A model generated the notes under the pieces. That model ran no database searches, was not told the DNA's origin, and was given only the letters and a program-made list of their open reading frames with translations. From an uncultured Paracoccaceae bacterium (GTDB taxonomy: Bacteria; Pseudomonadota; Alphaproteobacteria; Rhodobacterales; Rhodobacteraceae): a stretch of 64,000 nucleotides of DNA. Numbering within the stretch: position 1 is the first letter of the stretch; the number at the start of each line of letters is the position of its first letter. Made by a program: the position numbers and the translations under genes. Location: positions 1 to 64,000 of the forward strand of contig CANNFA010000001.1 of assembly GCA_947503765.1 (NCBI GenBank). The letters run 5' to 3'. Positions 35,503 to 42,784 of the stretch are shown piece by piece.

Positions 35503-35925
35503 TCAGTCGTCGCGATGCACCTTCTCGCGCCGCTCGTGCCGCTCCTGCGCCTCCAGCGACAGCGTCGTGGTCGGGCGCGCATCCAGCCGCTTGAGCGAGA
35601 TCGCATCGCCGGTTTCCAGACAATAGCCGTATTCGCCCGTGTCGATCCGGCGCAGGGCCGCGTCGATCTTGGCGACCAGCTTGCGCTGGCGGTCGCGGAT
35701 CCGCAGCTCGATGGCGCGGTCGGTCTCTTCGCTGGCGCGGTCGGCCACGTCGGGGATGTTGCGGGGGCCGCCCTGCAGCCCCTCGATCGTGGTCTTGCTG
35801 TCGTCCAGAAGTTCCGCCCTCTGCCGCATCAGCTTGCGGCGGAAGTATTCGAGCTGCCGCTCGTTCATGAACGGTTCGCTTTCTGCTGGCGTGTATTCTT
35901 CCGTCAGAATCGTGTCGGCCTTCAT
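35503..35925 (-). CDS. dksA: RNA polymerase-binding transcription factor DksA
   Basis: DksA enters the RNA polymerase secondary channel and, with ppGpp, adjusts transcription during starvation. The 140-residue protein has the coiled coil with the tip motif DVADRA (Asp59, Asp62, Ala64) and the C-terminal SLEAQERHERREKVHRDD. Only one of the four zinc-finger cysteines remains (Cys102), in YGYCLETGDAISLKRLDARPTTTLS, so no structural zinc is expected. ATG 35925 agrees with family length. The gene is divergent from the DUF2927 gene across a long gap. Confidence 0.95.
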   Translation of the reverse strand: MKADTILTEEYTPAESEPFMNERQLEYFRRKLMRQRAELLDDSKTTIEGLQGGPRNIPDVADRASEETDRAIELRIRDRQRKLVAKIDAALRRIDTGEYGYCLETGDAISLKRLDARPTTTLSLEAQERHERREKVHRDD

Positions 35926-36002
35926 TCATGTTTTCCCTGCTTGGCCGGACAGTAGGATGTCGCGCGTCACCGCTATCCAGCACGCTCCACTGGCGCCCGT
36001 CT

Positions 36003-36032
36003 ATATTAAGATGTGAAACTTGTCACGCCCAA
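36003..36032 (-). promoter_or_regulatory. candidate promoter of dksA
   Basis: On the minus strand TTGGGC (36027-36032) and TAATAT (36003-36008) are separated by 18 bases, about 80 bases upstream of the dksA start. The -10 element is strong and the -35 weak. Confidence 0.35.
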
Positions 36033-36594
36033 CTTTCGGCCAATGCCGAAACGTGAACAATGGATTGCATCGGATTGATATGGGCCGCGAATCCGGCCGC
36101 GGCATGTCGCCGCGCCGGATGCCGGGACCGGGCGTCGGCGCGCCCGTGCCGGGCGGGTACCGGCGCCCGGATCCATTGGACGCGGCGGCCCCGCACCGCT
36201 AGAAGGAACGGGCGCGCGCCCGCCCCCGGACGCCGCTGATGGACAAAGGACCGCCATGATCGCGATACGCCCCATTGCGGAAACGCGCCGGCACGGCAGC
36301 ACCGCGCATGGCGCCGCCGCCGCCGCCATCGGCGAAACCGGCTTGCCGTCAGTAGCTTGCCGCAGCCGGCGCGCGCGGCTTCCGGGCAACCGGGCCGGCC
36401 AATTCGGCCGGCCCGGTGCGGAGGCGGCTGGAAAACGCGCGCGATTGATGCACTATTCGGCGACCTGCCCCACCCGGAAGGCCGCGACCATGCAATGCCT
36501 GCACGAATTCCTCCCCGCATCGACGCTTCCCGCCCGCACCCCTGCCGCCGGCGGCGGTCGCCCGCTTTCGACCCATCGCACCGGGGCCTGAGAC
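36033..36594. other. gene-less gap between dksA and the DUF2927 lipoprotein gene
   Basis: Several short frames exist on both strands, but none has a ribosome-binding site or recognisable protein pattern. Some GC-rich inverted repeats are present. I see no RNA gene. Confidence 0.4.
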
Positions 36595-37980
36595 ATGCGT
36601 TTCCTGCTTTTGCCGCTTCTTGCCTTCACGCTTGCCGCCTGCGCCGGCGCGCCGCCGATGCCGGACACGCCGACCCGCCGCGTGAGCCTGCCCGCGGCCG
36701 AGGCGCTGCCGCCGATGAAGACCTTTGCCACCCCGCGCGCCGCGCCGCCCGCGCGCGCGAATGCCGACATCGCACGCGATTTTCTGGACCTGTCCTTCCA
36801 GCTCGAAAGCGGCCGGCACCTGCCGGTCCTGACCCGGTTCGAGGGACCGGTCAGCGTGCGCGTGACCGGGAACGCCCCCGCCAGCATCGGCCCCGACCTT
36901 GCGCGGCTGCTGCGGCGGATGCGGCAGGAGGCCGGGATCTCGATCACCCAGGTGCCGCCGACCTCGGACGCGTCGATCACCATCGAGGTGCTGCCGCGCC
37001 GCGAATTGCAGCGCTACGTCCCGCAGGCCGCCTGCTTCGTCGTCCCCCGCCTGTCCAGCTGGGCCGAGTTCAAGCGCGACCGCCGGTCGGCCGCCGTCGA
37101 CTGGACGACGCTGACCACCCGCACCCGGATGGCGATCTTCCTGCCCGGCGATGTCAGCCCGCAGGAGGCCCGCGACTGCCTGCACGAGGAACTGGCCCAG
37201 GCGCTGGGGCCGCTGAACGATCTGTACCGACTGGGCGACAGCGTGTTCAACGACGACAATTTCCATACCGTGCTGACCGGCTTCGACATGCTGATCCTGC
37301 GCGCCTATTACCATCCCGCGCTGCGGTCCGGCATGAGCCGCCAGGAGGTCGCGGCGCGGCTTCCGGCGATCCTGGCGCAGCTCAACCCGCGCGGCGAGCG
37401 CATTCCAAGCCGCCCCGTCACGCCGACGCCCCGCGCCTGGATCGACAGCATCGAAGAGGCGCTCGGCCCGCGCACCTCGGAAAGCCGCCGCCAGGCCGCG
37501 GCGCAGCGCGCGGTCAGGATCGCCCGGTCGCAGGGCTGGTCCGACAACCGCATGGCCTTCAGCCTGTTCGCGCTGGGCCGGCTGGCGCTGGCCGGCCAGT
37601 CCGACATCGCGCTGGCCTCGTTCCTGCAGGCCGGCACGCTTTACGACGCGCGGCCCGAAACGCGGCTTCAGGCGGCGCATGTCGCGATGCAGCTTGCCGC
37701 CTTCGCGCTGTCCTCGGGCCAGACCGGGGCCGCGATCTCGATGGTCGACGACAACCTCGCCGTCGTCGCCGAGGCCGAGAATGCGGCGCTGCTGGCCACG
37801 CTTCTTATGATCAAGGCCGAGGCGCTGGAGGTCGAGGGCCGGCTGACCGAATCGCGGGCCGTGCGGCGCGATTCGCTGGGCTGGGCGCGCTACGGCTTCG
37901 GCGCCGATGACGCCGTGCGCGCACGCCTGTCGGAAATCGCGGCGCTGGGCGCGCGGCTCAAGATCGTGGGGCCGGCATGA
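36595..37980 (+). CDS. DUF2927 lipoprotein
   Basis: The 461-residue product has a lipoprotein signal with the lipobox LAAC (Cys16). It should therefore be attached to a membrane on the periplasmic side. The middle carries the DUF2927 pattern: FLDLSFQLESGRHLPVLTRFEGPV, then CLHEELAQALGPLNDL and VFNDDNFHTVLTGFDMLILRAYYHP. This resembles a metalloprotease fold with a degenerate HExxH (CLHEELAQ). The rest is helical. Function is unknown. The stop overlaps the next ATG (ATGA at 37977). Confidence 0.9.
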   Translation: MRFLLLPLLAFTLAACAGAPPMPDTPTRRVSLPAAEALPPMKTFATPRAAPPARANADIARDFLDLSFQLESGRHLPVLTRFEGPVSVRVTGNAPASIGPDLARLLRRMRQEAGISITQVPPTSDASITIEVLPRRELQRYVPQAACFVVPRLSSWAEFKRDRRSAAVDWTTLTTRTRMAIFLPGDVSPQEARDCLHEELAQALGPLNDLYRLGDSVFNDDNFHTVLTGFDMLILRAYYHPALRSGMSRQEVAARLPAILAQLNPRGERIPSRPVTPTPRAWIDSIEEALGPRTSESRRQAAAQRAVRIARSQGWSDNRMAFSLFALGRLALAGQSDIALASFLQAGTLYDARPETRLQAAHVAMQLAAFALSSGQTGAAISMVDDNLAVVAEAENAALLATLLMIKAEALEVEGRLTESRAVRRDSLGWARYGFGADDAVRARLSEIAALGARLKIVGPA

Positions 37981-38144
37981 TCGTCCTCGCCGCCGCCATC
38001 CTCGGCGCCGTCATCGGCGTGATCATGGCCCGCAAGCAGGGCGGAAACCGCAAGGACATGGCGCAATACGGCGCCGTGATGGCGCTTGTCGCCATCGTCC
38101 TGGCGGTGATCGCCAGCATCATCGCCGGCCGTTTCCTGGGGTGA
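37977..38144 (+). CDS. 55-residue two-helix membrane protein
   Basis: This small protein (MIVLAAAILGAVIGVIMA, a basic loop KQGGNRKDMAQYG, then AVMALVAIVLAVIASIIAG) is too short for normal gene finders. It is supported by its ATGA overlap with the lipoprotein gene and by the regular hydrophobic-loop-hydrophobic pattern. It probably forms a unit with the DUF2927 lipoprotein. Similar short proteins are sometimes mislabelled as acyltransferases. Confidence 0.75.
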   Translation: MIVLAAAILGAVIGVIMARKQGGNRKDMAQYGAVMALVAIVLAVIASIIAGRFLG

Positions 38145-38151
38145 TCCTGCC

Positions 38152-38181
38152 CCTTCTTCTCGTCGCAAATACGCAAAATCC
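38152..38181 (-). repeat. dispersed intergenic element, copy D
   Basis: Minus-strand TTTTGCGTATTTGCGACGAG followed by AAGAAGG. It lies in the gap between two rightward genes and is the one copy that points against the flanking transcription. Confidence 0.65.
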
Positions 38182-38259
38182 GCCCTCTCCGCCCGCAAGC
38201 GCCGGATTGGACGCGGGGCCTGCCTTGCCGCCTGCCGGTGCGCCGCCCATATTGGCCCC

Positions 38260-38973
38260 ATGCTGAAGTTCACCCCGATCCTTCTGGCGATCCTCTATGC
38301 GCTGGTGGCGTTCCGCTTCTCGGCCTGGCGCACCGCGCGCGAGCTTGAGGCCCGGTCGAGCGAGCTGGCCGACCCGCTGCTGCACAACCTGATGGGCCGC
38401 ATGGCCGCCGCCCTGGGGGTTGAGCGGATCCGGGTGCATATCTACGAGATCGAGCCGGTGAACGGGCTGGCCGCGCCGGACGGCAAGATCTACATCACCC
38501 GCGGCTTCTTTCGCAGATACCGCGAGGGCAAGGTCAGCGCCGACGAGATGGCCAGCGTCATCGCGCATGAGCTGGGCCATGTCGCGCTGGGCCATTCGCG
38601 CCGGCGGATGATCGACTTTTCCGGGCAGAACGCGCTGCGGGTCGGGCTGGCGATGGTGCTGGGGCGAATCCTGCCGGGGATCGGCATCTACATCGCCAAC
38701 GCGCTGACCTCACTGGTCGCCGCGCGCCTGTCGCGGTCCGACGAATACGAGGCCGACGCCTACGCCTCGGCCCTGCTGGTCAAGAGCGGCATCGGCACCG
38801 CGCCGCAGAAAAGCCTGTTCGCCAAGCTCGAAAACCTCAGCGGCGGCGGCCGGGGTGGCGGTGCCGGCCCGGTGCCGGCCTGGCTGATGAGCCACCCGAA
38901 AACCGCCGAACGGATCGCCGCGATCGAGCGGAACGAGGCCCGATGGGCCGCGGTGGACCGCCCCGACGCCTGA
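38260..38973 (+). CDS. M48-family zinc metalloprotease
   Basis: The 237-residue protein has an N-terminal membrane helix, the zinc motif HELGH (103-107) in a VIAHELGHVALGHSRRR context, and the third ligand in SRSDEYEADAYASALL. This gives the HtpX/Oma1-type layout with an internal hydrophobic stretch (residues about 135-160). It probably works on misfolded membrane or periplasmic proteins. Start ATG 38260. Confidence 0.92.
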   Translation: MLKFTPILLAILYALVAFRFSAWRTARELEARSSELADPLLHNLMGRMAAALGVERIRVHIYEIEPVNGLAAPDGKIYITRGFFRRYREGKVSADEMASVIAHELGHVALGHSRRRMIDFSGQNALRVGLAMVLGRILPGIGIYIANALTSLVAARLSRSDEYEADAYASALLVKSGIGTAPQKSLFAKLENLSGGGRGGGAGPVPAWLMSHPKTAERIAAIERNEARWAAVDRPDA

Positions 38974-38992
38974 AAATCCTGCCCAGCCGGCC

Positions 38993-39541
38993 TCAGCCGC
39001 GTTCAAGCGTCTTGCCCAGCCGCGGCAGCCGCGCCTTGCGCATCAGCTTGCGGATCGGCCAGGCCTCGCCCGACAGTCGCTCGGCCTCGGTGCGCACGTT
39101 TTCTGCCGCGCCGGCCACCGCTATCGGGTGCGCCCGGTGCAGCCGCATCAGGAATTCGTCGGCCGACAGCCGCTCCAGCCCCTCGGCGGCCAGTGCCGCG
39201 CGGGGAAAATCGCGCGCGTTCTCGGTCAGCAGGATCCCCGCCTGCCCCGTGATCGCGGCGGCCAGCACATGTACATCCGCCGGGTCGGGCAGGCGCAGCC
39301 GCGCCTCCAGCGCCGCATCCGCCGGCACCTCCGCCGCCGGCCAGTCGCGGCACAGCAGCGCGATCTCGCCCCTTGCCTGCGCCTCGCCCGCGGGGCCCAG
39401 CCTGGCCGCCGCGGCCCGCGCCCATTCCTCGAGGATACGCGCCGACCATAGCGGCGTGAACAGCCCCGCCTCCGCCGCCCCCAGCACCACCTGCCGCATC
39501 ACCGTGGGATAGAGGATGTTGGCGTCGATCAGCACCCTCAT
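38993..39541 (-). CDS. PIN-domain protein
   Basis: PIN domains are RNase-like nucleases. The 182-residue protein starts MRVLIDANILYP (Asp6) and has the family DPADVHVLAAAI and ILLTENARDF acidic positions. The C-terminal 60 residues are basic and helical. No antitoxin gene is visible next to it, so it does not look like a VapBC pair. It may be a housekeeping PIN protein of this bacterial group. Confidence 0.85.
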   Translation of the reverse strand: MRVLIDANILYPTVMRQVVLGAAEAGLFTPLWSARILEEWARAAAARLGPAGEAQARGEIALLCRDWPAAEVPADAALEARLRLPDPADVHVLAAAITGQAGILLTENARDFPRAALAAEGLERLSADEFLMRLHRAHPIAVAGAAENVRTEAERLSGEAWPIRKLMRKARLPRLGKTLERG

Positions 39542-39688
39542 CCGGGGCAGGCCCGCGGGCGGGCGCCCTGCGCGAAGGCATGGCCCCGCGCGCGGGCATC
39601 ACGGCGCAGGCGGGTCGCGGGCTGTGTCATGCGCGCCGGTCTATCCGCTTGCGGCGCCGGGCGGAAGGGATGCGGCGGGCCGCGCATG

Positions 39689-39715
39689 AAAAAGGCCCGG
39701 ACGATTGTCCGGGCC
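39689..39715 (-). terminator. rho-independent terminator of the lipoprotein gene
   Basis: Minus strand GGCCCGGAC-AATC-GTCCGGGCC followed by TTTTTC: a perfect 9-bp stem, 20 bases past the stop. Confidence 0.92.
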
Positions 39716-39735
39716 GATCCGGTGTGCGAGCGGTA

Positions 39736-40374
39736 TCAAAGACCGGCGAGGGCGAAATTGCCTGCCGCACCCAGCTCGGCGCGGATCACGCCGGCCATGT
39801 GGCGCGTGATGCGCACGGTCTGGGTGATGCCCTGCGCCTCGGCGGCGACGGCCGCCTCTCCGCCCAGCGCCTTGAACCGCGACACGACATGGCGCGGCGG
39901 CATGAGCAGCGCGCCGGTGGCGGCATCGGTCACGCGCAGCTCGAACTCGATCTCGTGGCGGCCGCCGACCGTGTAGCGTGCCTTGGGCGTCAGGGCGTGG
40001 AACTTGGTCACGGTGATGTCCAGAACCGCCGCGCGCGCGCCCGAAAGCCCGGCCGTCCCCTCCTGGAACGCGGCCAGCAGGACCGCGCGCACCTGCGCGT
40101 GGCGGTCGCCGGCGGGATCGCCGTGCCAGACGATGTCGGCATTGGGGTAATAGCTGTTCAGCTCGGTCGATTTCAGCGTGTCGGGCACGGTGACGTTGAT
40201 CGCGGCGACCGAGATATCAAGCGTGCGCGCCGCAGGGATCGCGGCTGCGGCGGCGTCCAGCGCGCCGGCCGCCGGCAAATCGCGGCTGACATCCACGGAT
40301 GCGCAGGCCGACAGGCCGATGGCGACGCCAAGCGCCAGAACGATGCGGGAAATCCGGTTTCTTTGCAGGGTCAT
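39736..40374 (-). CDS. lipoprotein of unknown function (DUF6778-like)
   Basis: The 212-residue product has a signal peptide with the lipobox LSAC (Cys24) and a beta-rich mature domain (NVTVPDTLKSTELNSYYPNADIVWHGDPAGDRHAQVR, ITVTKFHALTPKARYTVGGRHEIEFELRV). The pattern fits small Rhodobacteraceae lipoproteins. GGAGG lies ahead of ATG 40374; an upstream in-frame start at 40392 is less likely. It is transcribed alone, with its own terminator. Confidence 0.8.
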   Translation of the reverse strand: MTLQRNRISRIVLALGVAIGLSACASVDVSRDLPAAGALDAAAAAIPAARTLDISVAAINVTVPDTLKSTELNSYYPNADIVWHGDPAGDRHAQVRAVLLAAFQEGTAGLSGARAAVLDITVTKFHALTPKARYTVGGRHEIEFELRVTDAATGALLMPPRHVVSRFKALGGEAAVAAEAQGITQTVRITRHMAGVIRAELGAAGNFALAGL

Positions 40375-40561
40375 CTGCCACCTCCTGGCCATGGGGCCGG
40401 TTCAATATGTGGCTAAGACCTTGTTAACCAAAAGCGGCGCAAATGCGGAACGCCCCGTGCCATTTCGGGGCGATACCGGGGCGTTGCGGGTTTTTCGTGG
40501 GGAAGTGCGGCCGCCGGGCGCCCTTGCGGCGCCCGATAACGGCCTGTCACGCGGGCGGCGT

Positions 40562-40717
40562 TCAGAGAACGCCGTTCTGCGGGCGCCGGCGCAGTGTGCC
40601 GCGCAGCCAGTTGCGCATGGAGCGCGCGCCATGCGCGATCGCCTCGGCCTGCATCCGGCGGGCTTCGCGTTCGATGGCGACCTGGTCGATCATTCCGATC
40701 CGGGAGTATTTTGTCAT
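40562..40717 (-). CDS. 51-residue basic helical protein
   Basis: The reading frame encodes MTKYSRIGMIDQVAIEREA and then RRMQAEAIAHGARSMRNWLRG followed by a basic end. It is an amphipathic, strongly charged small protein like the short AxxEAxxMRAE proteins of this group. AAAGG precedes ATG 40717. It lies in a gap between the lipoprotein and edd and is not part of either. No function is recognised. Confidence 0.65.
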   Translation of the reverse strand: MTKYSRIGMIDQVAIEREARRMQAEAIAHGARSMRNWLRGTLRRRPQNGVL

Positions 40718-40844
40718 CGTCTCGTACCTTTGTTCTTGCGTTCGGTTCGTGTCCTGAACCGGTATCTAGGCCCTGCCCGCGCGTTCTTCGACAGCCAAAG
40801 CCGCAACCCCGTCATGCGCATGCCGCAACGCAGCGAAGGTGGGG

Positions 40845-40873
40845 TTGTTAGCGCTAACTGGTTTTGCTATCGT
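40845..40873 (+). promoter_or_regulatory. edd promoter with overlapping palindromic operator
   Basis: TTGTTA (40845-40850), 17 bases, TATCGT (40868-40873). The perfect 12-base palindrome GTTAGCGCTAAC (40847-40858) overlaps the -35. The palindrome has the shape of a LacI/GntR-type sugar-acid repressor site, placed to block RNA polymerase. Confidence 0.6.
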
Positions 40874-40897
40874 CGCGCCGACCCAAGGTAACACCGG

Positions 40898-42715
40898 ATG
40901 AACCCCATGCCGCTCAATCCCCGGATCGAGGCTGTCACCGCGCGGATCCGCGCCCGCAGCCACGACAGCCGCCGCCGCTACATGGACCGCATCGCCGCGC
41001 TGGCCGAGGCCGGACCGCGCCGCGCGCACCTGACCTGCGGCAACCAGGCCCACGCCTATGCCGCGATGCCGCAGGCCGACAAGGATCCGCTGGCGGCAGG
41101 CCGCGCGCCCAATCTCGGGATCGTGACCGCCTATAACGACATGCTTTCGGCGCATCAGCCGTTCGAGCGGTTCCCGGACCTGATCCGCGATGCCGCCCGC
41201 GACGCCGGCGCGACCGCGCAGGTGGCCGGCGGCGTGCCCGCGATGTGCGACGGGGTCACGCAGGGCCAGCCGGGGATGGAATTGTCGCTGTTCTCGCGCG
41301 ACGTGATCGCGATGGCCGCCAGCGTGGCGCTGTCACATAACTGCTTCGACGCGGCGGTGTTCCTTGGCGTCTGCGACAAGATCGTGCCGGGCCTGGTGAT
41401 CGCGGCGGCCAGCTTCGGGCATGTCCCGGCGGTGTTCCTGCCCGCCGGTCCGATGCCCAGCGGCCTGCCGAACGACGAAAAGGCCCGCGTGCGCCAGCAA
41501 TTCGCCGCCGGCGAGGTGGGGCGCGACGCGCTGATGCAGGCCGAGATGGCCAGCTATCACGGCCCCGGCACCTGCACCTTCTACGGTACCGCCAACAGCA
41601 ACCAGATGCTGATGGAGTTCATGGGCCTGCACCTGCCCGGCGCAAGCTTCGTGAACCCGAACACCCCCCTGCGCGACGCGCTGACCCGCGCCGGCACCGA
41701 GCGGGCGCTGGCGATCACCGCGCTGGGGAACAGCTATACGCCGGTGTCCGAGGTGCTGGACGAACGCGCCTTCGTCAACGGCATCGTCGGGCTGATGGCC
41801 ACGGGCGGGTCGACCAACCTGGTGCTGCACCTGCCGGCGATGGCGCGGGCGGCGGGCATCCTGCTCGATCCCGAGGATTTCGACGCCATCAGCGGCGCGG
41901 TGCCCACGATGGCCAAGGTCTATCCCAACGGCATGGCGGACGTGAACCATTTCCACGCGGCCGGGGGTCTCGGCTACATGATCGGCGAGCTGCTGGAGGC
42001 CGGGCTGCTGCACCCGGACACGGCCACTGTCGCCGGGCCGGGCCTTGCGCGCTATACCGAAGAGCCGGTGCTGGATGGCGGCGCCCTAGGCTGGCGCAGC
42101 GGCGCACCCGCCAGCCTGAACGACAAGATCCTGCGCCCCGCCGGCGATCCGTTCCAGGCCACCGGCGGGCTGAAGGAGCTGCGCGGCACCCTGGGCCGCG
42201 GGGTGATGAAGGTCTCGGCGGTCGCGCCCGAACGGCATGTGATCGAGGCGAAGGCGCGCATCTTCGAGGATCAGGCCGATGTGCGCGAGGCGTTCCGGCG
42301 CGGCGAGTTCACCGAGGACACGGTGGTGGTGGTCCGCTTTCAGGGGCCGCAGGCGAATGGCATGCCCGAGCTGCACTCGCTGACGCCGATCCTCGCCGTG
42401 CTTCAGGATCGCGGGCTGAAGGTGGCGCTGGTCACCGACGGGCGGATGTCGGGCGCGTCGGGCAAGGTGCCCGCCTGCATCCATGTCTGCCCCGAGGCGG
42501 CCGCCGGCGGCCCGCTGGCACGGCTGCGCGACGGGGATCTGGTGCGCGTCGACGCCGCCGCCGGCCGGCTGGACACGCCGCAGACCGATCTGGACACGCG
42601 CGATGCGGTGCAGCCCGACCTGTCGGCCAATGCCGCCGGGCTGGGGCGCGAGCTGTTCGAGGTGTTCCGCCGCAATGCCGGCGACGCGGCGCAGGGCGCG
42701 GGCGTGGCGATCTGA
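40898..42715 (+). CDS. edd: 6-phosphogluconate dehydratase
   Basis: Edd turns 6-phosphogluconate into KDPG, the committed step of the Entner-Doudoroff pathway. The 605-residue protein matches the IlvD/Edd family with the iron-sulfur cysteines in MCDGVTQG and [17 protein letters not shown]. The C-terminal section has [25 protein letters not shown]. No eda (aldolase) gene follows, which is unusual as they are often paired. ATG 40898 (with [17 protein letters not shown]) or the next ATG could be used. A sugar-acid operator overlaps the promoter. Confidence 0.96.
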   Translation: MNPMPLNPRIEAVTARIRARSHDSRRRYMDRIAALAEAGPRRAHLTCGNQAHAYAAMPQADKDPLAAGRAPNLGIVTAYNDMLSAHQPFERFPDLIRDAARDAGATAQVAGGVPAMCDGVTQGQPGMELSLFSRDVIAMAASVALSHNCFDAAVFLGVCDKIVPGLVIAAASFGHVPAVFLPAGPMPSGLPNDEKARVRQQFAAGEVGRDALMQAEMASYHGPGTCTFYGTANSNQMLMEFMGLHLPGASFVNPNTPLRDALTRAGTERALAITALGNSYTPVSEVLDERAFVNGIVGLMATGGSTNLVLHLPAMARAAGILLDPEDFDAISGAVPTMAKVYPNGMADVNHFHAAGGLGYMIGELLEAGLLHPDTATVAGPGLARYTEEPVLDGGALGWRSGAPASLNDKILRPAGDPFQATGGLKELRGTLGRGVMKVSAVAPERHVIEAKARIFEDQADVREAFRRGEFTEDTVVVVRFQGPQANGMPELHSLTPILAVLQDRGLKVALVTDGRMSGASGKVPACIHVCPEAAAGGPLARLRDGDLVRVDAAAGRLDTPQTDLDTRDAVQPDLSANAAGLGRELFEVFRRNAGDAAQGAGVAI

Positions 42716-42784
42716 CAGCCGCGCGGGCAGATGGCGCAGCGCCCTGCGGGCCTGATTCCGCGCCTGAACCCCGCCCCGCCCCGT

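Noticed and set aside
36256-36591. Possible 111-residue gene upstream of the DUF2927 lipoprotein
   Set aside because: No family pattern, and it ends just before the true lipoprotein start.
38993-39541. VapC-type toxin of a toxin-antitoxin pair
   Set aside because: No antitoxin-sized gene overlaps or adjoins the PIN gene on the same strand.
40501-40897. CRISPR or tandem-repeat array in the short repeats near edd
   Set aside because: No regular repeat-spacer pattern is present here or elsewhere in the window.
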